Below are positions 17,563 through 28,300 of a stretch of 64,000 bases of DNA, piece after piece (the stretch's first letter is position 1; each line of letters opens with the position of its first letter). The stretch spans positions 146,015-210,014 of the forward strand of contig CAZHCA010000005.1 of NCBI GenBank assembly GCA_964530825.1. Direction: 5' to 3'. The translations under genes and the position numbers were made by a program. The DNA is from CAZHCA01 sp964530825 (GTDB lineage Bacteria; Bacteroidota; Bacteroidia; Chitinophagales; Saprospiraceae). The notes beneath the pieces were generated by a model, which had not been told where the DNA came from, did no database searches, and saw only the letters and a list, made by a program, of their open reading frames with translations.

Positions 17563-20166
17563 ATGAGCGAAACCAATTCTAATGGCAACGGCCAAGGCAA
17601 CATCATTGGCCTCAAAGATATGTACGAGGACTACTTCCTCGACTATGCTTCTTATGTAATTCTGGAACGCGCCGTACCCTCTATTTACGATGGCCTCAAA
17701 CCAGTGCAGCGCCGTATTTTACACGCCCTCAAGGAAATGGACGACGGGCGCTACCACAAGGTCGCCAACGCCATCGGCCAGACGATGCAGTACCATCCGC
17801 ACGGCGACGCCGCCATCGGCGAGGCCATGATTAATCTAGGGCAAAAAGACCTGCTCATCGATTGCCAGGGCAACTGGGGTGATATCCGCACCGGTGATTC
17901 GGCGGCCGCACCCCGCTATATCGAAGCACGGCTCACCAAGTTTGCCCTTGAAGTGGCCTTCAATTCGCAGACGACCGAGTGGCAGCTGGCTTACGACGGT
18001 CGAAAAAAGGAGCCGATCGACTTGCCAATGAAATTTCCCCTGCTCCTGGCTCAAGGGGTAGAGGGCATTGCCGTAGGGCTTTCGACGCGTATCTTGCCCC
18101 ATAATTTCATAGAGTTGATCAAAGGAGCCATCAAAATCCTTCAGGGTAAACCGGTAAAACTCTTTCCCGATTTCCAAACCGGTGGTCTAGTCGACGTATC
18201 CGATTACAACGATGGCAAGCGCGGGGGCCGGGTCAAGGTGCGCGCCCGTATCGAGCAAGCTGACAAGAACACCCTGCTCATCAAAGAACTGCCTTACGGC
18301 GTGACCACCTCCTCCCTTATCGATAGCATCATTAAGGCTAACGACAAGGGTAAGATCAAGATCAAGCGGGTCTCCGATAATACTGCTCAGGAAGTCGAAA
18401 TCGCTATCGAACTGGCGCAAGGGGTTTCGCCTGATCTGACCATGGATGCCCTATACGCCTTTACCCAATGCGAAGTGTCCATCTCGCCCAATGCCTGCGT
18501 CATCGTCGACGAGAAGCCCCACTTCCTCAGCGTAACCGATATCCTGCAGGCCTCGAGCGAACATACCAAGCACTTGTTGCTGCAAGAGCTAGAGATCAAA
18601 CTGGCCGAATTACAGGAAAAATGGCATTTCACTAGCCTGGAGAAAATTTTTATCGAAAACCGGATTTACCGCGACATCGAAGAATGCGAAAGCTGGGAAG
18701 AAGTGATCGAGACCATCGATGCAGGCTTGAAAAAATACGTGGCCACTCCCGGTGATCCGCTAAAAGGGGATAAAGACCAACGTCTGCTTTTAATGCGGGA
18801 CGTCACCAAAGACGACATTGTGCGCCTGACCGAGATTCGCATTAAGCGCATTTCCAAGTACAACACCTTTGCCGCCGAAGAGAAAATCGCCCAACTGGAA
18901 AGCGACATCCGGCAAACCCGCTACGATATCCAACACCTCAACGATTTCACCATCGCCTATTACCAACGGCTACTAGAAAAATACGGTAAAGGACGAGAAC
19001 GGCGGACCGAGATAACTGCTTTCGATACCATCCAGGCCTCCGAAGTGGTAGCCAATAATGCCAAATTGTACGTCAACCGCAAAGATGGATTTATTGGGAT
19101 GGGGCTAAAAAAAGACGAATTGGTCTGCGAATGCTCTGACATTGATGACATTATTGCCTTCCGCAAGGACGGACAGTTCGTAGTGACGCGCATTGGCGAA
19201 AAGGTCTTCGTTGGAAAAGACATCATCCACGTGGATGTCTGGAAGAAAGGAGACGATCGCACCACCTACAACGCAATATACGTAGACGGCAAAACGGGAC
19301 GCTCGTTTGCCAAACGCTTTCAGGTTAAGGCCATTACGCGCGACCGGGAGTATCCGGTGACCAAAGGCAATCCCAACTCGCGTATCCTCTACTTTTCGAC
19401 CAATCCCAACGGAGAAGCAGAGGTCGTGACCATTCAGCTAAGCCAGAGCAGTTCGGCCCGCAAAAAGATCTTTGATTTTGATTTTAGCGAGCTTTCTATC
19501 AAAGGCCGCACTTCACAGGGCAACACCCTCACCAAATATCCGGTACGCAAAGTACAGCTTAAAGAGACCGGCAAATCAACGCTGGGGGCCTTGACCGTAT
19601 GGATCGACGAAGCGAGCGGACGCCTGAATACCGATGAGCGTGGCCGCAAACTGGGCGACTTCGATACGGGCGACCACCTGCTTGCCATATACAAAGACGG
19701 CCAATACGAGGTGGCAGAACTGGACCTGACCCGAAAGTTTGATTCCCAGGAAACCGTATTCATTGGCAAATTTGACCCCGAGGCGCCCATTAACGTCATC
19801 TATTACGAGGGCGGTAAAAGATGGACCATGGGCAAGCGTTTTCTGGTAGAGACCACCTCGCTCGACCAACGCTATTTGTTTATTTCTGATCACAAAGACA
19901 GTAAACTCCTCTACGCGCGTCCGGGCAAAATACCGCTACTCCGTTATTCTTTCCAGGTTAAAGGTAAAAAGACGGAGTCGGAAGTGCAGCTCGAAGAATT
20001 CATCGATATCAAAGGCTGGAAAGCCTTAGGCAACCGCCTGAGTAAATACAAGGTGACCAAAGTACAAGAAGACGACACCGCTCCAGCACCGGAGGGCGGA
20101 GATAAACTACAGGTGGGCGATCAGGTTGACTTCGAAGGCAATGGACAAACGAAGCTTTTTGAATGA
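17563..20166 (+). CDS. parC: DNA topoisomerase IV subunit A
   Basis: This 867-residue type IIA topoisomerase subunit cuts and rejoins DNA to separate daughter chromosomes. The breakage-reunion domain shows DGLKPVQRRILHALKEMDDG, then QYHPHGDAAIG, and AAPRYIEARL with the catalytic Y119. C-terminal residues from about 510 form a beta-pinwheel-like region. The MDDGRYHKVANAIGQ block and the lack of a GyrA box fit the Bacteroidota ParC rather than GyrA. The start is ATG 17563 (M-S-E-T-N-S). A weak -7 box, TACCTTTA, lies at 17526-17533. The partner parE, often adjacent, is not in the window. Confidence 0.92.
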   Translation: MSETNSNGNGQGNIIGLKDMYEDYFLDYASYVILERAVPSIYDGLKPVQRRILHALKEMDDGRYHKVANAIGQTMQYHPHGDAAIGEAMINLGQKDLLIDCQGNWGDIRTGDSAAAPRYIEARLTKFALEVAFNSQTTEWQLAYDGRKKEPIDLPMKFPLLLAQGVEGIAVGLSTRILPHNFIELIKGAIKILQGKPVKLFPDFQTGGLVDVSDYNDGKRGGRVKVRARIEQADKNTLLIKELPYGVTTSSLIDSIIKANDKGKIKIKRVSDNTAQEVEIAIELAQGVSPDLTMDALYAFTQCEVSISPNACVIVDEKPHFLSVTDILQASSEHTKHLLLQELEIKLAELQEKWHFTSLEKIFIENRIYRDIEECESWEEVIETIDAGLKKYVATPGDPLKGDKDQRLLLMRDVTKDDIVRLTEIRIKRISKYNTFAAEEKIAQLESDIRQTRYDIQHLNDFTIAYYQRLLEKYGKGRERRTEITAFDTIQASEVVANNAKLYVNRKDGFIGMGLKKDELVCECSDIDDIIAFRKDGQFVVTRIGEKVFVGKDIIHVDVWKKGDDRTTYNAIYVDGKTGRSFAKRFQVKAITRDREYPVTKGNPNSRILYFSTNPNGEAEVVTIQLSQSSSARKKIFDFDFSELSIKGRTSQGNTLTKYPVRKVQLKETGKSTLGALTVWIDEASGRLNTDERGRKLGDFDTGDHLLAIYKDGQYEVAELDLTRKFDSQETVFIGKFDPEAPINVIYYEGGKRWTMGKRFLVETTSLDQRYLFISDHKDSKLLYARPGKIPLLRYSFQVKGKKTESEVQLEEFIDIKGWKALGNRLSKYKVTKVQEDDTAPAPEGGDKLQVGDQVDFEGNGQTKLFE

Positions 20167-20187
20167 TCAACAATTGGGAAATTTAGT

Positions 20188-23100
20188 TTACTCTAAAAAC
20201 CCATCTGCGAGGTTAAACGGATTCAAACGCTTCAGGTCGAGGGTAAAAGATACCCGCTCAAAGTAACCGCCCTGCTCCTCGAATATTTCCTGGATATTAC
20301 TGGAGTTAATCAGCGGGAAATGTATGGAAAAAAACCCGTCGCCGATATCGAAGGAAAGGCCACCGCTCCAAAGCAACTGATCACGAAAGTCGTCGTCATC
20401 ACCGGTGGGCATGGCATTTTCGAAATACCCGATATCGAAATAGGGTTTGACAGGTAGGCGGAATGGCAGATCGCCCTGTATGTTTAAAGCTATAATGAAG
20501 TTGTTGCTACGCCCCAAGCCAAAAGCACTGCCGATGGGTAATTTCATGGCACCGTCGCGCCTGTCGATCTGCTGCGACCAGACTCCCCGCTGATCGGTGC
20601 GCCCTAGGTAAAGTTCTTCGTAGCGATAATCATTGTAGCCCTGAGACGCCAGGTTAAAAGCCGCCGGAATCAGGGCCCCAGCATTGCGGCGGGTATTGTC
20701 CAGGAAAAATCCAGCGAACAACCGGAAGTCGATATTGCGATTCTGCTTGTAGGTATAGCTCTTTTCTCCTTCCAAACTCAACTTCAGGTAACTTTCGTTA
20801 TCGCCAAAAAAATCAAATGACTGTTGCTCCAAAGCGACCCGGAAGCGGTAGGGATGTATGGCCTGGTCGCTCTCGCCCGCGTAGGATAGCTCGTGGATGA
20901 AATTGCCCTTAAACTGCGATTCGGTAAAATTGCCTTCGCTGTCAAACTGAGCCCGCTGCTCGTCTACGTAGATCGTCCGCCAGTGCAGATAGTGGCGAAA
21001 ATCACTGTTGAAGTATTTAGGCCTAAATTCGAACCGGGCGTAAGGCATGAGGCGCCGGTACTTCAGGTCGTAATCGAGCGTGTTGTTGCGGAAGTAGTTG
21101 AACTTTCGCATGCCGGCGCCCAGCGTAATGCGTTGAAATAGACCCTGATCGGGCAAAAAGTGATACCTCAACTCCCCCAGGCCTACTATTTCCTTGGTGA
21201 CAAAGCTGTACATGGGCGTAAAACCGAACTCGAATTTTTTACCCAGCAAGGAAGCATTATACACGCTCAGTCCCAGCATGAATTTGTCGTAATTATTCCA
21301 TCCAATTGCCGGGCTGGCGTTGAAGCGGCTACGTTCGCCAGTCTCCAGGCCGGGGACCACCGACACCTGCAACGGTTCTACCTTTTTGAGCGCTCCCGTT
21401 AACCGGATGGTATTATCCTGACGGTCAATGTCAAAGGTTCTGAGGTTTGGATCCAGTACCAGGCGATCGTAATCACCGATCGGCAGTTCAATTACATCTG
21501 TACCGGTAAAGCCATCGGTCCAGACTTCGTTTACCACCTCCTCGCCACGCATGCCGGCCAGAGCAATCGGGGCGGCGATATTCCCGGCGTTACGGACCGT
21601 AACTAACCAGCTATTACCAGTTTGCTCGACCGCCTTGATGCGGTAGTCCATATCGCCGGTAGAATTAATGAAGCCGTCAAAAAACCAACTCAAGTCGCGG
21701 GCGAGTTCGCGCTCCAATACCGACCGGAAATCCTCGGGTTGTGGATGCTTGAATTTCCACTCCGTGTAATAAGCTTGCATAGCCAGGTCCAGGCTATTTT
21801 GCCCGACATAGGCTTCCAGGTGGTGCATGAGTTTGCCAGGAAAAAGGTAAGCGTTCAGGCCATAATTGATTTTCGTCATATTGGCTGAGGGCGCTCCAAT
21901 TGGCTGATCGCGGTTGCGCCTTTTGGTATACAGGTAGGCCATGTCGACTAGGCCGAGTTCCGTGCTTTCCATGAGGAAATCGGGAAGCAGGCCAAATTCC
22001 AGGGCGTCAGAGCCATAGAATCTGCGCATGTAGCGATTTTCATAATAAGTATTCAGGCCTTCATCCATCCAGGGGTGTTGACGTTCGTTGGTGGCCAGGA
22101 TACCGTAAAACCAGTTATGCCCCACCTCATGGGTAATAACGCGGTCTAATTCTAGATCCGTTCCAGAGGTTCCGATTACGGTGATCATCGGATATTCCAT
22201 CCCGGCGCCCGCGCTTAGTGCGGATTGCACAGCCGTAGCCTGCGGGTAAGGGTAGGCGCCCAATTTTTCCGAGTAAAAGAGCACCGTCCGTTTAACGTAA
22301 TCGACCGCCTCTTTCCATAACACGGCCTCAGTAGGGGTAAACATGGTCCAAACTTCTAACTTCTGGCCCGAGGGAAGATCAACCATTCCCTTTTGCACAA
22401 AAAAACGCTTGTCGGCAAACCATGCGAAATCGTGTACATTCTCGGCCGTATACCGGATGGTTTTGCGCTGCGAGCTTGAAGGTGGAAAAGGCGACCCTGG
22501 GTACAGATCGCTATCAGTGCCCAGGCCACGCAGATAGGTATTTGATTCTTCGATCCGGGTCTCCAAAAAAGCTTTTTCACTTTCGGTCTGTAAGACACCG
22601 GTAGCTCCGACCACGTAATTCTGGGGCAGCGTAATGGTCACATCGAAGTTGCCGAACTCAGAGTAAAACTCACCCAACTCCAGGTAGGGCATAGGGTGCC
22701 AGCCTTGCCGGTCGTATACCGCCGGCTTCGGGAACCATTGCGTTAGCTGATACGATTGGCCCACGTGCCCTAAACGGGAGAACGAAGCTGGAATTTTTAA
22801 GGTGAATGGGGTCGCAATGGTGCGTTTGGCACCCAGTGCCAATGGTTGTTCCAAAAGAAGAAAAGCGATATCTGGATTCTCGGGCATTTGCTGCCAGACA
22901 ACCGGGGCGTCGTCGACCGTAAACGCCAGGTCCGCTAAACCGCCGAGTGCCGAATCGGGGGCAAAGTAAAACCGGTCATCCCCATTTTGTAATTGTTGTT
23001 TCGCAAAGGCTGTGTTGCGCCTAGAATAGGCATTGGGCCAAAGATGCATGTAAATGGTATCGAGGGCGGTGGGTGCATTATTGTAATAGTCCATTTCGAT

Positions 23101-23250
23101 GCGGCCGGTTAAGGTGTGGGTGCCGTCATTGAGGGTTACTACGATTCGGTAATCGACCCGCTGTTGGAAATAATCGGACGGCTGTGCCAAAGCGGTAGTC
23201 ATTATCAGCAACAAGAGCGTGCTAAGTTTAGTAACTTTATTGATTGACAT
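20188..23250 (-). CDS. Secreted M1 family metallopeptidase with barrel-like C-terminal half
   Basis: The 1020-residue zinc aminopeptidase-type protein has a signal peptide (cleaved near residue 22, after TALAQ), an N-terminal beta domain, and the gluzincin motif HEVGH (H374, E375, H378) with the third ligand E397 in WMDEGLN, exactly 18 residues on. GAGMEYPM serves as the substrate-binding GxMEN-like loop. After about residue 620 there is no peptidase similarity. Instead, strands rich in Phe/Tyr/Arg alternate to the end, which looks like an outer-membrane beta-barrel. It may therefore be a surface-anchored peptidase. It is transcribed alone, from a clear TTTG-18-TACCTTTA promoter. Confidence 0.9.
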   Translation of the reverse strand: MSINKVTKLSTLLLLIMTTALAQPSDYFQQRVDYRIVVTLNDGTHTLTGRIEMDYYNNAPTALDTIYMHLWPNAYSRRNTAFAKQQLQNGDDRFYFAPDSALGGLADLAFTVDDAPVVWQQMPENPDIAFLLLEQPLALGAKRTIATPFTLKIPASFSRLGHVGQSYQLTQWFPKPAVYDRQGWHPMPYLELGEFYSEFGNFDVTITLPQNYVVGATGVLQTESEKAFLETRIEESNTYLRGLGTDSDLYPGSPFPPSSSQRKTIRYTAENVHDFAWFADKRFFVQKGMVDLPSGQKLEVWTMFTPTEAVLWKEAVDYVKRTVLFYSEKLGAYPYPQATAVQSALSAGAGMEYPMITVIGTSGTDLELDRVITHEVGHNWFYGILATNERQHPWMDEGLNTYYENRYMRRFYGSDALEFGLLPDFLMESTELGLVDMAYLYTKRRNRDQPIGAPSANMTKINYGLNAYLFPGKLMHHLEAYVGQNSLDLAMQAYYTEWKFKHPQPEDFRSVLERELARDLSWFFDGFINSTGDMDYRIKAVEQTGNSWLVTVRNAGNIAAPIALAGMRGEEVVNEVWTDGFTGTDVIELPIGDYDRLVLDPNLRTFDIDRQDNTIRLTGALKKVEPLQVSVVPGLETGERSRFNASPAIGWNNYDKFMLGLSVYNASLLGKKFEFGFTPMYSFVTKEIVGLGELRYHFLPDQGLFQRITLGAGMRKFNYFRNNTLDYDLKYRRLMPYARFEFRPKYFNSDFRHYLHWRTIYVDEQRAQFDSEGNFTESQFKGNFIHELSYAGESDQAIHPYRFRVALEQQSFDFFGDNESYLKLSLEGEKSYTYKQNRNIDFRLFAGFFLDNTRRNAGALIPAAFNLASQGYNDYRYEELYLGRTDQRGVWSQQIDRRDGAMKLPIGSAFGLGRSNNFIIALNIQGDLPFRLPVKPYFDIGYFENAMPTGDDDDFRDQLLWSGGLSFDIGDGFFSIHFPLINSSNIQEIFEEQGGYFERVSFTLDLKRLNPFNLADGFLE

Positions 23251-23287
23251 AGGCTCGTGGATTAGCAGAGGGATAAGCAGATGCTTT

Positions 23288-23317
23288 TAAAGGTAAATTA
23301 GGCACGTGGCCGGCAAA
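23288..23317 (-). promoter_or_regulatory. Promoter of the M1 peptidase gene
   Basis: On the minus strand TTTG (23317-23314), 18 bases, TACCTTTA (23295-23288). It matches the Bacteroidota TTTG/TAnnTTTG pattern in seven of eight -7 positions, and has the same spacing and -7 sequence as the galE promoter at 31.4 kb. Confidence 0.6.
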
Positions 23318-23370
23318 TAAATTCAAAATTTCGACCAAAAACCGGCCTTGGTATATTTTTAAAAAAGGAT

Positions 23371-23410
23371 TTTAATCACTTGATTAAATCAATAGATTAA
23401 CCTAAGTTCG
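23371..23410 (+). promoter_or_regulatory. TetR operator overlapping its own promoter
   Basis: TTTAATCACTTGATTAAA (23371-23388) is an inverted repeat with 8-bp arms and a 2-base centre. A second, weaker copy follows (TTAAATC-AATA-GATTAA, 23384-23400). CTTG at 23379-23382, 20 bases, then TAAGTTCG at 23403-23410 could be the -33/-7 elements. A repressor bound here would cover them. The core TTAATCA..TGATTAA recurs before the efflux genes. Confidence 0.65.
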
Positions 23411-23417
23411 CAGTATA

Positions 23418-24068
23418 ATGCATAAGAAAAACGAAGACCACAAGACTACAGAAGCCAAATTAGCACTTTCCACCGAAGAGCGGATTCGGCGCGCAGCGGC
23501 CAGGGTATTTACTCAAAAAGGATACGAGGCGACCAAAACACGTGACATCGCCGAAGCGGCCAACATCAGCATCGCCAGCCTGCACTACTATTTCCGCAGC
23601 AAAGAAAAGCTCTTCCAACTGGTGATTCAGGAGAGCCTGGCGGAGTTTTCAAAAAAAATAGATGAAACGCTGAATAGCGAACTACCGCTACACGAGAAAA
23701 TTCAGCGCTTCGTGGTTGTTTACATCGATTTTTTGAAGGAAAAACCTTTTTTACCCATGTTCATTCTATCAGAGGCTCAGCGCAACGCAGAAAGACTGCA
23801 CCATATGATGAATGATACGGCCGCCATGCCGCGCCTGCAGCAACAGATCGATCAACTGGTCGTCGAAGGGGTAATTCGCCCCATTAGCATGGAGCATTTC
23901 TTCTCCAACCTGATCGGGTTGGTTGTATTTCCATTTATCTCTAAGCCGCTGATGAAGATAAAAACAGGCATTGACGAAGCCGGTTACCAGCGCATGCTAG
24001 AAGAACGCAAAACGATTGTTCCCGAGATGATTATCCATTACCTGTATTTGCAACCACCGGGAAAGTAA
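23418..24068 (+). CDS. TetR/AcrR-family repressor of the adjacent RND efflux operon
   Basis: The 216-residue regulator has the N-terminal helix-turn-helix (RIRRAAARVFTQKGYEATKT, then RDIAEAANISIASLHYYFRSKEKLF) and a ligand-binding helical C-terminal domain. It reads into the RND operon on the same strand, and matching palindromes lie before both itself and the operon, so it probably represses both until an efflux substrate binds. The substrate is unknown. It starts at the first ATG after the operators. Confidence 0.92.
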   Translation: MHKKNEDHKTTEAKLALSTEERIRRAAARVFTQKGYEATKTRDIAEAANISIASLHYYFRSKEKLFQLVIQESLAEFSKKIDETLNSELPLHEKIQRFVVVYIDFLKEKPFLPMFILSEAQRNAERLHHMMNDTAAMPRLQQQIDQLVVEGVIRPISMEHFFSNLIGLVVFPFISKPLMKIKTGIDEAGYQRMLEERKTIVPEMIIHYLYLQPPGK

Positions 24069-24086
24069 AAAATTTTTAACCCTGAG

Positions 24087-24102
24087 TTAATCAATTGATT
24101 AA
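24087..24102 (+). promoter_or_regulatory. Palindromic operator before the RND efflux operon
   Basis: TTAATCAATTGATTAA is a perfect 16-bp palindrome 90 bases before the adaptor start. It shares the TTAATCA/TGATTAA arms with the site before the TetR gene, so one dimer type could bind both. Confidence 0.65.
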
Positions 24103-24120
24103 ACAAACTGATTGTCTTCA

Positions 24121-24139
24121 TGTTGCCATGGGGGCAACA
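24121..24139 (+). promoter_or_regulatory. Hairpin in the leader of the efflux operon
   Basis: TGTTGCC, loop ATGGG, GGCAACA is a perfect 7-bp stem between the operator and the adaptor gene. With no T tract it is unlikely to be a terminator. It may stabilise the message or attenuate read-through from the TetR gene. Confidence 0.4.
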
Positions 24140-24192
24140 CGGAATAGATAAATAAAAGAGAACTCAATTGGTAGGAAAAAAATTGAAATCCA

Positions 24193-25335
24193 ATGTCTAA
24201 GCCAATTTACTGGGTAACCCTAGGTTGCCTCATCATGTTGACAGTTCATTGTGCGCCCGAAGAAAAAAAGGACGACGCAGCCACCGCTACCGCTTCTACC
24301 GATCCGCAGGCGGTGCAAGTAAAACAAAAGCAATCACTCATTCCCGAATTTCAATCCATCATCGCTCAACCTGCCGATCAGCGCCGATCGGTCAAACTCA
24401 ACGGCCGCTTACAGCCTTTGGAAAGTTTACATATAACAGCAGAAGTGCAGGGCAAGGCGGTAGATACAGGTAACAAGCTACTGAACGAAGGGACCCGCTA
24501 CCGCCGGGGCGAAACCATGATCCGGATTGATGACGATCAATTCCGCTTCGACCTGCAGGCTCAAAAAAGTCAATTTCAGGCAGCCCTGGTGCGCATCATG
24601 TCGCGCATCAAGCTCGACTACCCCAAAGACCACCCGGCCTGGGATGAGTACCTGCGCCAATTTGATGAATCGCAGCCCCTGCCCGAGCTGCCAGAGGTAA
24701 CCGATGATCAGTTGCGCTATTTCCTTTCCGCCAATAATATTTTTTCTGCCTTCTATCAAATAAAGAGCGCCGAAGAGCTTTTGCCCAAATACCGCATCCA
24801 AGCGCCTTTTACCGGCGTCGTCACCCAGGGTAGTGTTGCACCGGGCATGGTCATCAATCCCGGGACGCCGCTCTTCTCCTACAGCCGGTCCGATGTGTAC
24901 GAACTCAAGGCCACTGTTTCGATAGGCGATATCGAAGGCATCAAACCGGGAATGACTATTGAAATGGTTCAGAATACCTCCGGCAAATCTTATACAGGAA
25001 CCATCCACCGCCTCGGCGGAACGATCGATCCCAGCGCCCAGGCCGTACCTGTTTTTATTAGGGTCAGTTCCCCGGGGCTACGCGAAGGCCTATTCCTCGA
25101 GGCCACCCTCCAGGCAGACCGCTACGCGTCAGTGGTGGCCTTACCCTTGTCATCTCTGAATCGCAAAAACCAAGTGCATGTCATCCAAGACTCGGTGGTG
25201 ATCCTGCAGGATGTGGACCCTGTAGATTTTGATCAGGACAGCGTCTGGGTACAGGGCCTGCAGCAAGGCCAACCCGTCATTACCGAGCCGGTCCAGGAAC
25301 CGATTGTCGGCACCCGTGCTATTCCCAAAACGTAA
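24193..25335 (+). CDS. RND efflux periplasmic adaptor (membrane fusion) lipoprotein
   Basis: The 380-residue HlyD/AcrA-type adaptor links an RND pump to a TolC channel. A lipoprotein signal ends at C20 (LTVHC). The N-terminal lipoyl/barrel-sandwich half is followed by a helical insertion and the second half (RIQAPFTGVVTQGSVAPGM, read in two parts), then a beta-barrel region (GDIEGIKPGMTIEM). The first gene of a three-gene operon, it is 18 bases from the pump gene and is probably controlled by the upstream TetR protein. Confidence 0.93.
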   Translation: MSKPIYWVTLGCLIMLTVHCAPEEKKDDAATATASTDPQAVQVKQKQSLIPEFQSIIAQPADQRRSVKLNGRLQPLESLHITAEVQGKAVDTGNKLLNEGTRYRRGETMIRIDDDQFRFDLQAQKSQFQAALVRIMSRIKLDYPKDHPAWDEYLRQFDESQPLPELPEVTDDQLRYFLSANNIFSAFYQIKSAEELLPKYRIQAPFTGVVTQGSVAPGMVINPGTPLFSYSRSDVYELKATVSIGDIEGIKPGMTIEMVQNTSGKSYTGTIHRLGGTIDPSAQAVPVFIRVSSPGLREGLFLEATLQADRYASVVALPLSSLNRKNQVHVIQDSVVILQDVDPVDFDQDSVWVQGLQQGQPVITEPVQEPIVGTRAIPKT

Positions 25336-25353
25336 CCCCCAAATTCAGCTATC

Positions 25354-28300
25354 ATGCGTGCGCTTGTAAAATATTTTATCGAACACCCCACGATTGTCAA
25401 TTTGTGTCTGTTTTTGCTCCTGGGACTTGGATTGCTCCAGTTTTCCCAAACGCAGACGACCAATTTTCCCAAACAACGCATCCGGTTTATTGTCATTTCG
25501 GTACCTTACCCAGGGGCTTCCCCCTCTGAGGTCGAATCAGGCATCACCGTAAAAATTGAAGAAAACCTGGAAGGTATCCAGGGGATCGACCGCGTAACCT
25601 CCAGCTCGCGCGACAACCTGGCTAGCCTCACAGTAGAGCTCACGGAAACCTCCGACGCTAATGAAGTACTGGCAGAGGTAAAAAACGCCGTCGATAAGGT
25701 AAATAACTTCCCCGAACGATCCGAACCGCCGGTAGTCGAGAAGGTCGACGTAAAAGACCTCGCCTTGGCTTTCGGTATCGTTGGCGACGTCCCCCTGGCG
25801 GTAAAAAAAGATTATGCCGACCGCATTGAGAATGACCTGATGACCAAGCCTGGAATCTCCGACATTGAAGTGAGCGGATTGCCGGTAGAGGAAATCGAAA
25901 TCCAAGTGCGGGAAAATGATCTGCTGCAATACAACCTCACGTTCGCCGAAATAGCCAGGGCGGTTCGTGCTGCTAACCTCGAGAATTACGGAGGGGAGAT
26001 CAAAACGAAGAAACAAAATATCACCGTCAAGGCCGATAACAAGGGCTATTATGCCAAAGAGTTGCAAACCATCATCATCAAAGCCGATCCGCAAGGCAAC
26101 GTAGTGCGCCTGCGCGATGTAGCCGACGTGGTCGACCGCTTTGCCGACGAGGCGGAAGCACGCTATTTATCCGAGGAGCAAATTGTGAGCATGACGGTAT
26201 ATACCATGCCCGATGAAAACATCCTGGAAAATGCGGCCACCGCTCGCGAATATCTGGAAGAGTTTAACGCCACGCACAGCAACCTGCAGCTCAAAGTACT
26301 GGAAGACGGTACTACCAACGTAACCGATCGCATCAATTCCATGCTCAATAATGGTATCGTAGGTATTATCCTGGTCCTGATCGTGCTGGCCTTATTCCTG
26401 GATCGCTACTTGGCATTTTGGGTCGCCGTGAAGATCCCAATAGCAATTATCGGGATGTTTATCCTAGCACCTATCCAGGATATGACCATCAATGTCGTTT
26501 CACTCTTTGGGTTCATATTGGTACTGGGTATCCTAGTCGACGACGGCGTGGTAATTGGAGAAAACATTTACCAATGGGCTAAGGAAAAAGGCGCTCCACC
26601 CCTAAAAGCAGCCCTAGAGGGCACTATGGAGATGGTCACACCCGTCGTACTTTCGCTGACGACGACCGCGGTTGCCTTTTCTTTATTTTTCTTCTTACCC
26701 ACTCAGGCGGGAGAGTTTTTTGGAGAAATGGGCTTTGTGGTGGTTGCCGTTCTTATTGTGGCTATGATCGAAAGCTTTTTCTTTCTTCCTGCCCATTTGG
26801 CGCACAGTAAAGGCCTGCGTGCCGACCATAAGCCCAGTAAGATCGAACGCGCATTCGAAAATTTCTTGAAATACATCCGCAATAAAATCTACATGCCGGT
26901 TTACGATCGCATGGTTGTGGGCAATCGCTGGATCGCACCGTTTACCGTGCTCTTATTCATCGGGTTTTTCGCCGGCGCCATTGCTCTGATGGCCACGGGA
27001 AAGGTAGGGTTTACCTTTTTCCCGAACCTCGATGACAATGCGGTTTTTAACGAACTGACGCTGAAACCGGGCACTCCGGTAGAGGTCACCCAGGCTCGTC
27101 TCCAGGAAATGGAAAAAGCCGTTTGGGAAGTCAACGAAGAATACACCGCCCAGCGCGAAGATGGGCGGGATGTAATCCGCTTTGTGGAGCTCATTACCGG
27201 GCCCCAGCCCAACCAAGGAAGCCTTAAGGTGACCTTTCTGGGCGGCGAACAGCGCAATGTAAGTTCATTTGAGCTTTCGAACCGCATGCGGGAGTTATCC
27301 CCCAAATTTCCGGAAGCGGAAGATTTGATCTTCGGGATCGGCGCTACAACCGCCGTATTTGGCAAGCCGATCTCCATTGCGCTCTACAGCCGCGACCTGG
27401 AAGACTTGCGCGCAACCGTTGCCGAGCTCAAGGAAAAGATGAATGCGCGCAATGATATCAAAGATATCTCCGATTCGGATGAGCTGGGCGTGCAGGAAGC
27501 GGTACTACGCCTCAAACCCGAAGCCGAGCTACTTGGCCTCAGTCTGGCCCAAATTATGGCGCAGGTACGCGCCGGCTTTTTCGGCGAGGAAGTGCAGAGC
27601 CTGCAGCGAGACGAAGACGAGGTAAAAATCTGGGTGCGCTACCCGCGCACCGAAAGGAGCCGCCGGGAGCAGCTGCTCGATATGCGGATCAGTGATGGGC
27701 GCGGTAATAGTTATATCCTGTCCGACCTCGTAGATATTGAACAACGCACCAGTTCTTTGTCGATCAACCACCTCGAGGGGCGGCGCGAAATCCGGGTCGA
27801 GGCCAATGTGGCCAACGAAAACGTATCGGCCCCGCAGGTGATATCGGAAATTGAAACGAAGTATCTGCCACCTATTCTAGAGCAATATCCGTCGGTAGAT
27901 TATTCCGTGGAAGGGCAAAACCGCGATTCATTTAAAATCATCAGCGCCATCCAGGTGATTGGCCCGATCATCTTATTGTTCATCTTTGCGCTGATCGTGC
28001 TCAATTGCAATTCCTTTTCCCAGGCAGTGATCGTCTTTGCACTCTTTCCTTTTGCACTGATTGGTGTGGTTATCGGACACTTTATCCAAGGCGAAGCTCT
28101 GAATATTTTTTCTTTCATCGGCACGATTGCCCTTATCGGAATTTTCGTCAATAATTCCCTGGTCTTCATATCCACACTCAACCAGCGATTGCGCAACGGG
28201 GATACCTGGCAGCACGCCCTGCGGGAAACGGCCAATACGCGCTTCCGTCCGATTCTCCTGACAACCATTACTACTGTAGCCGGATTGGCGCCGCTGATTG

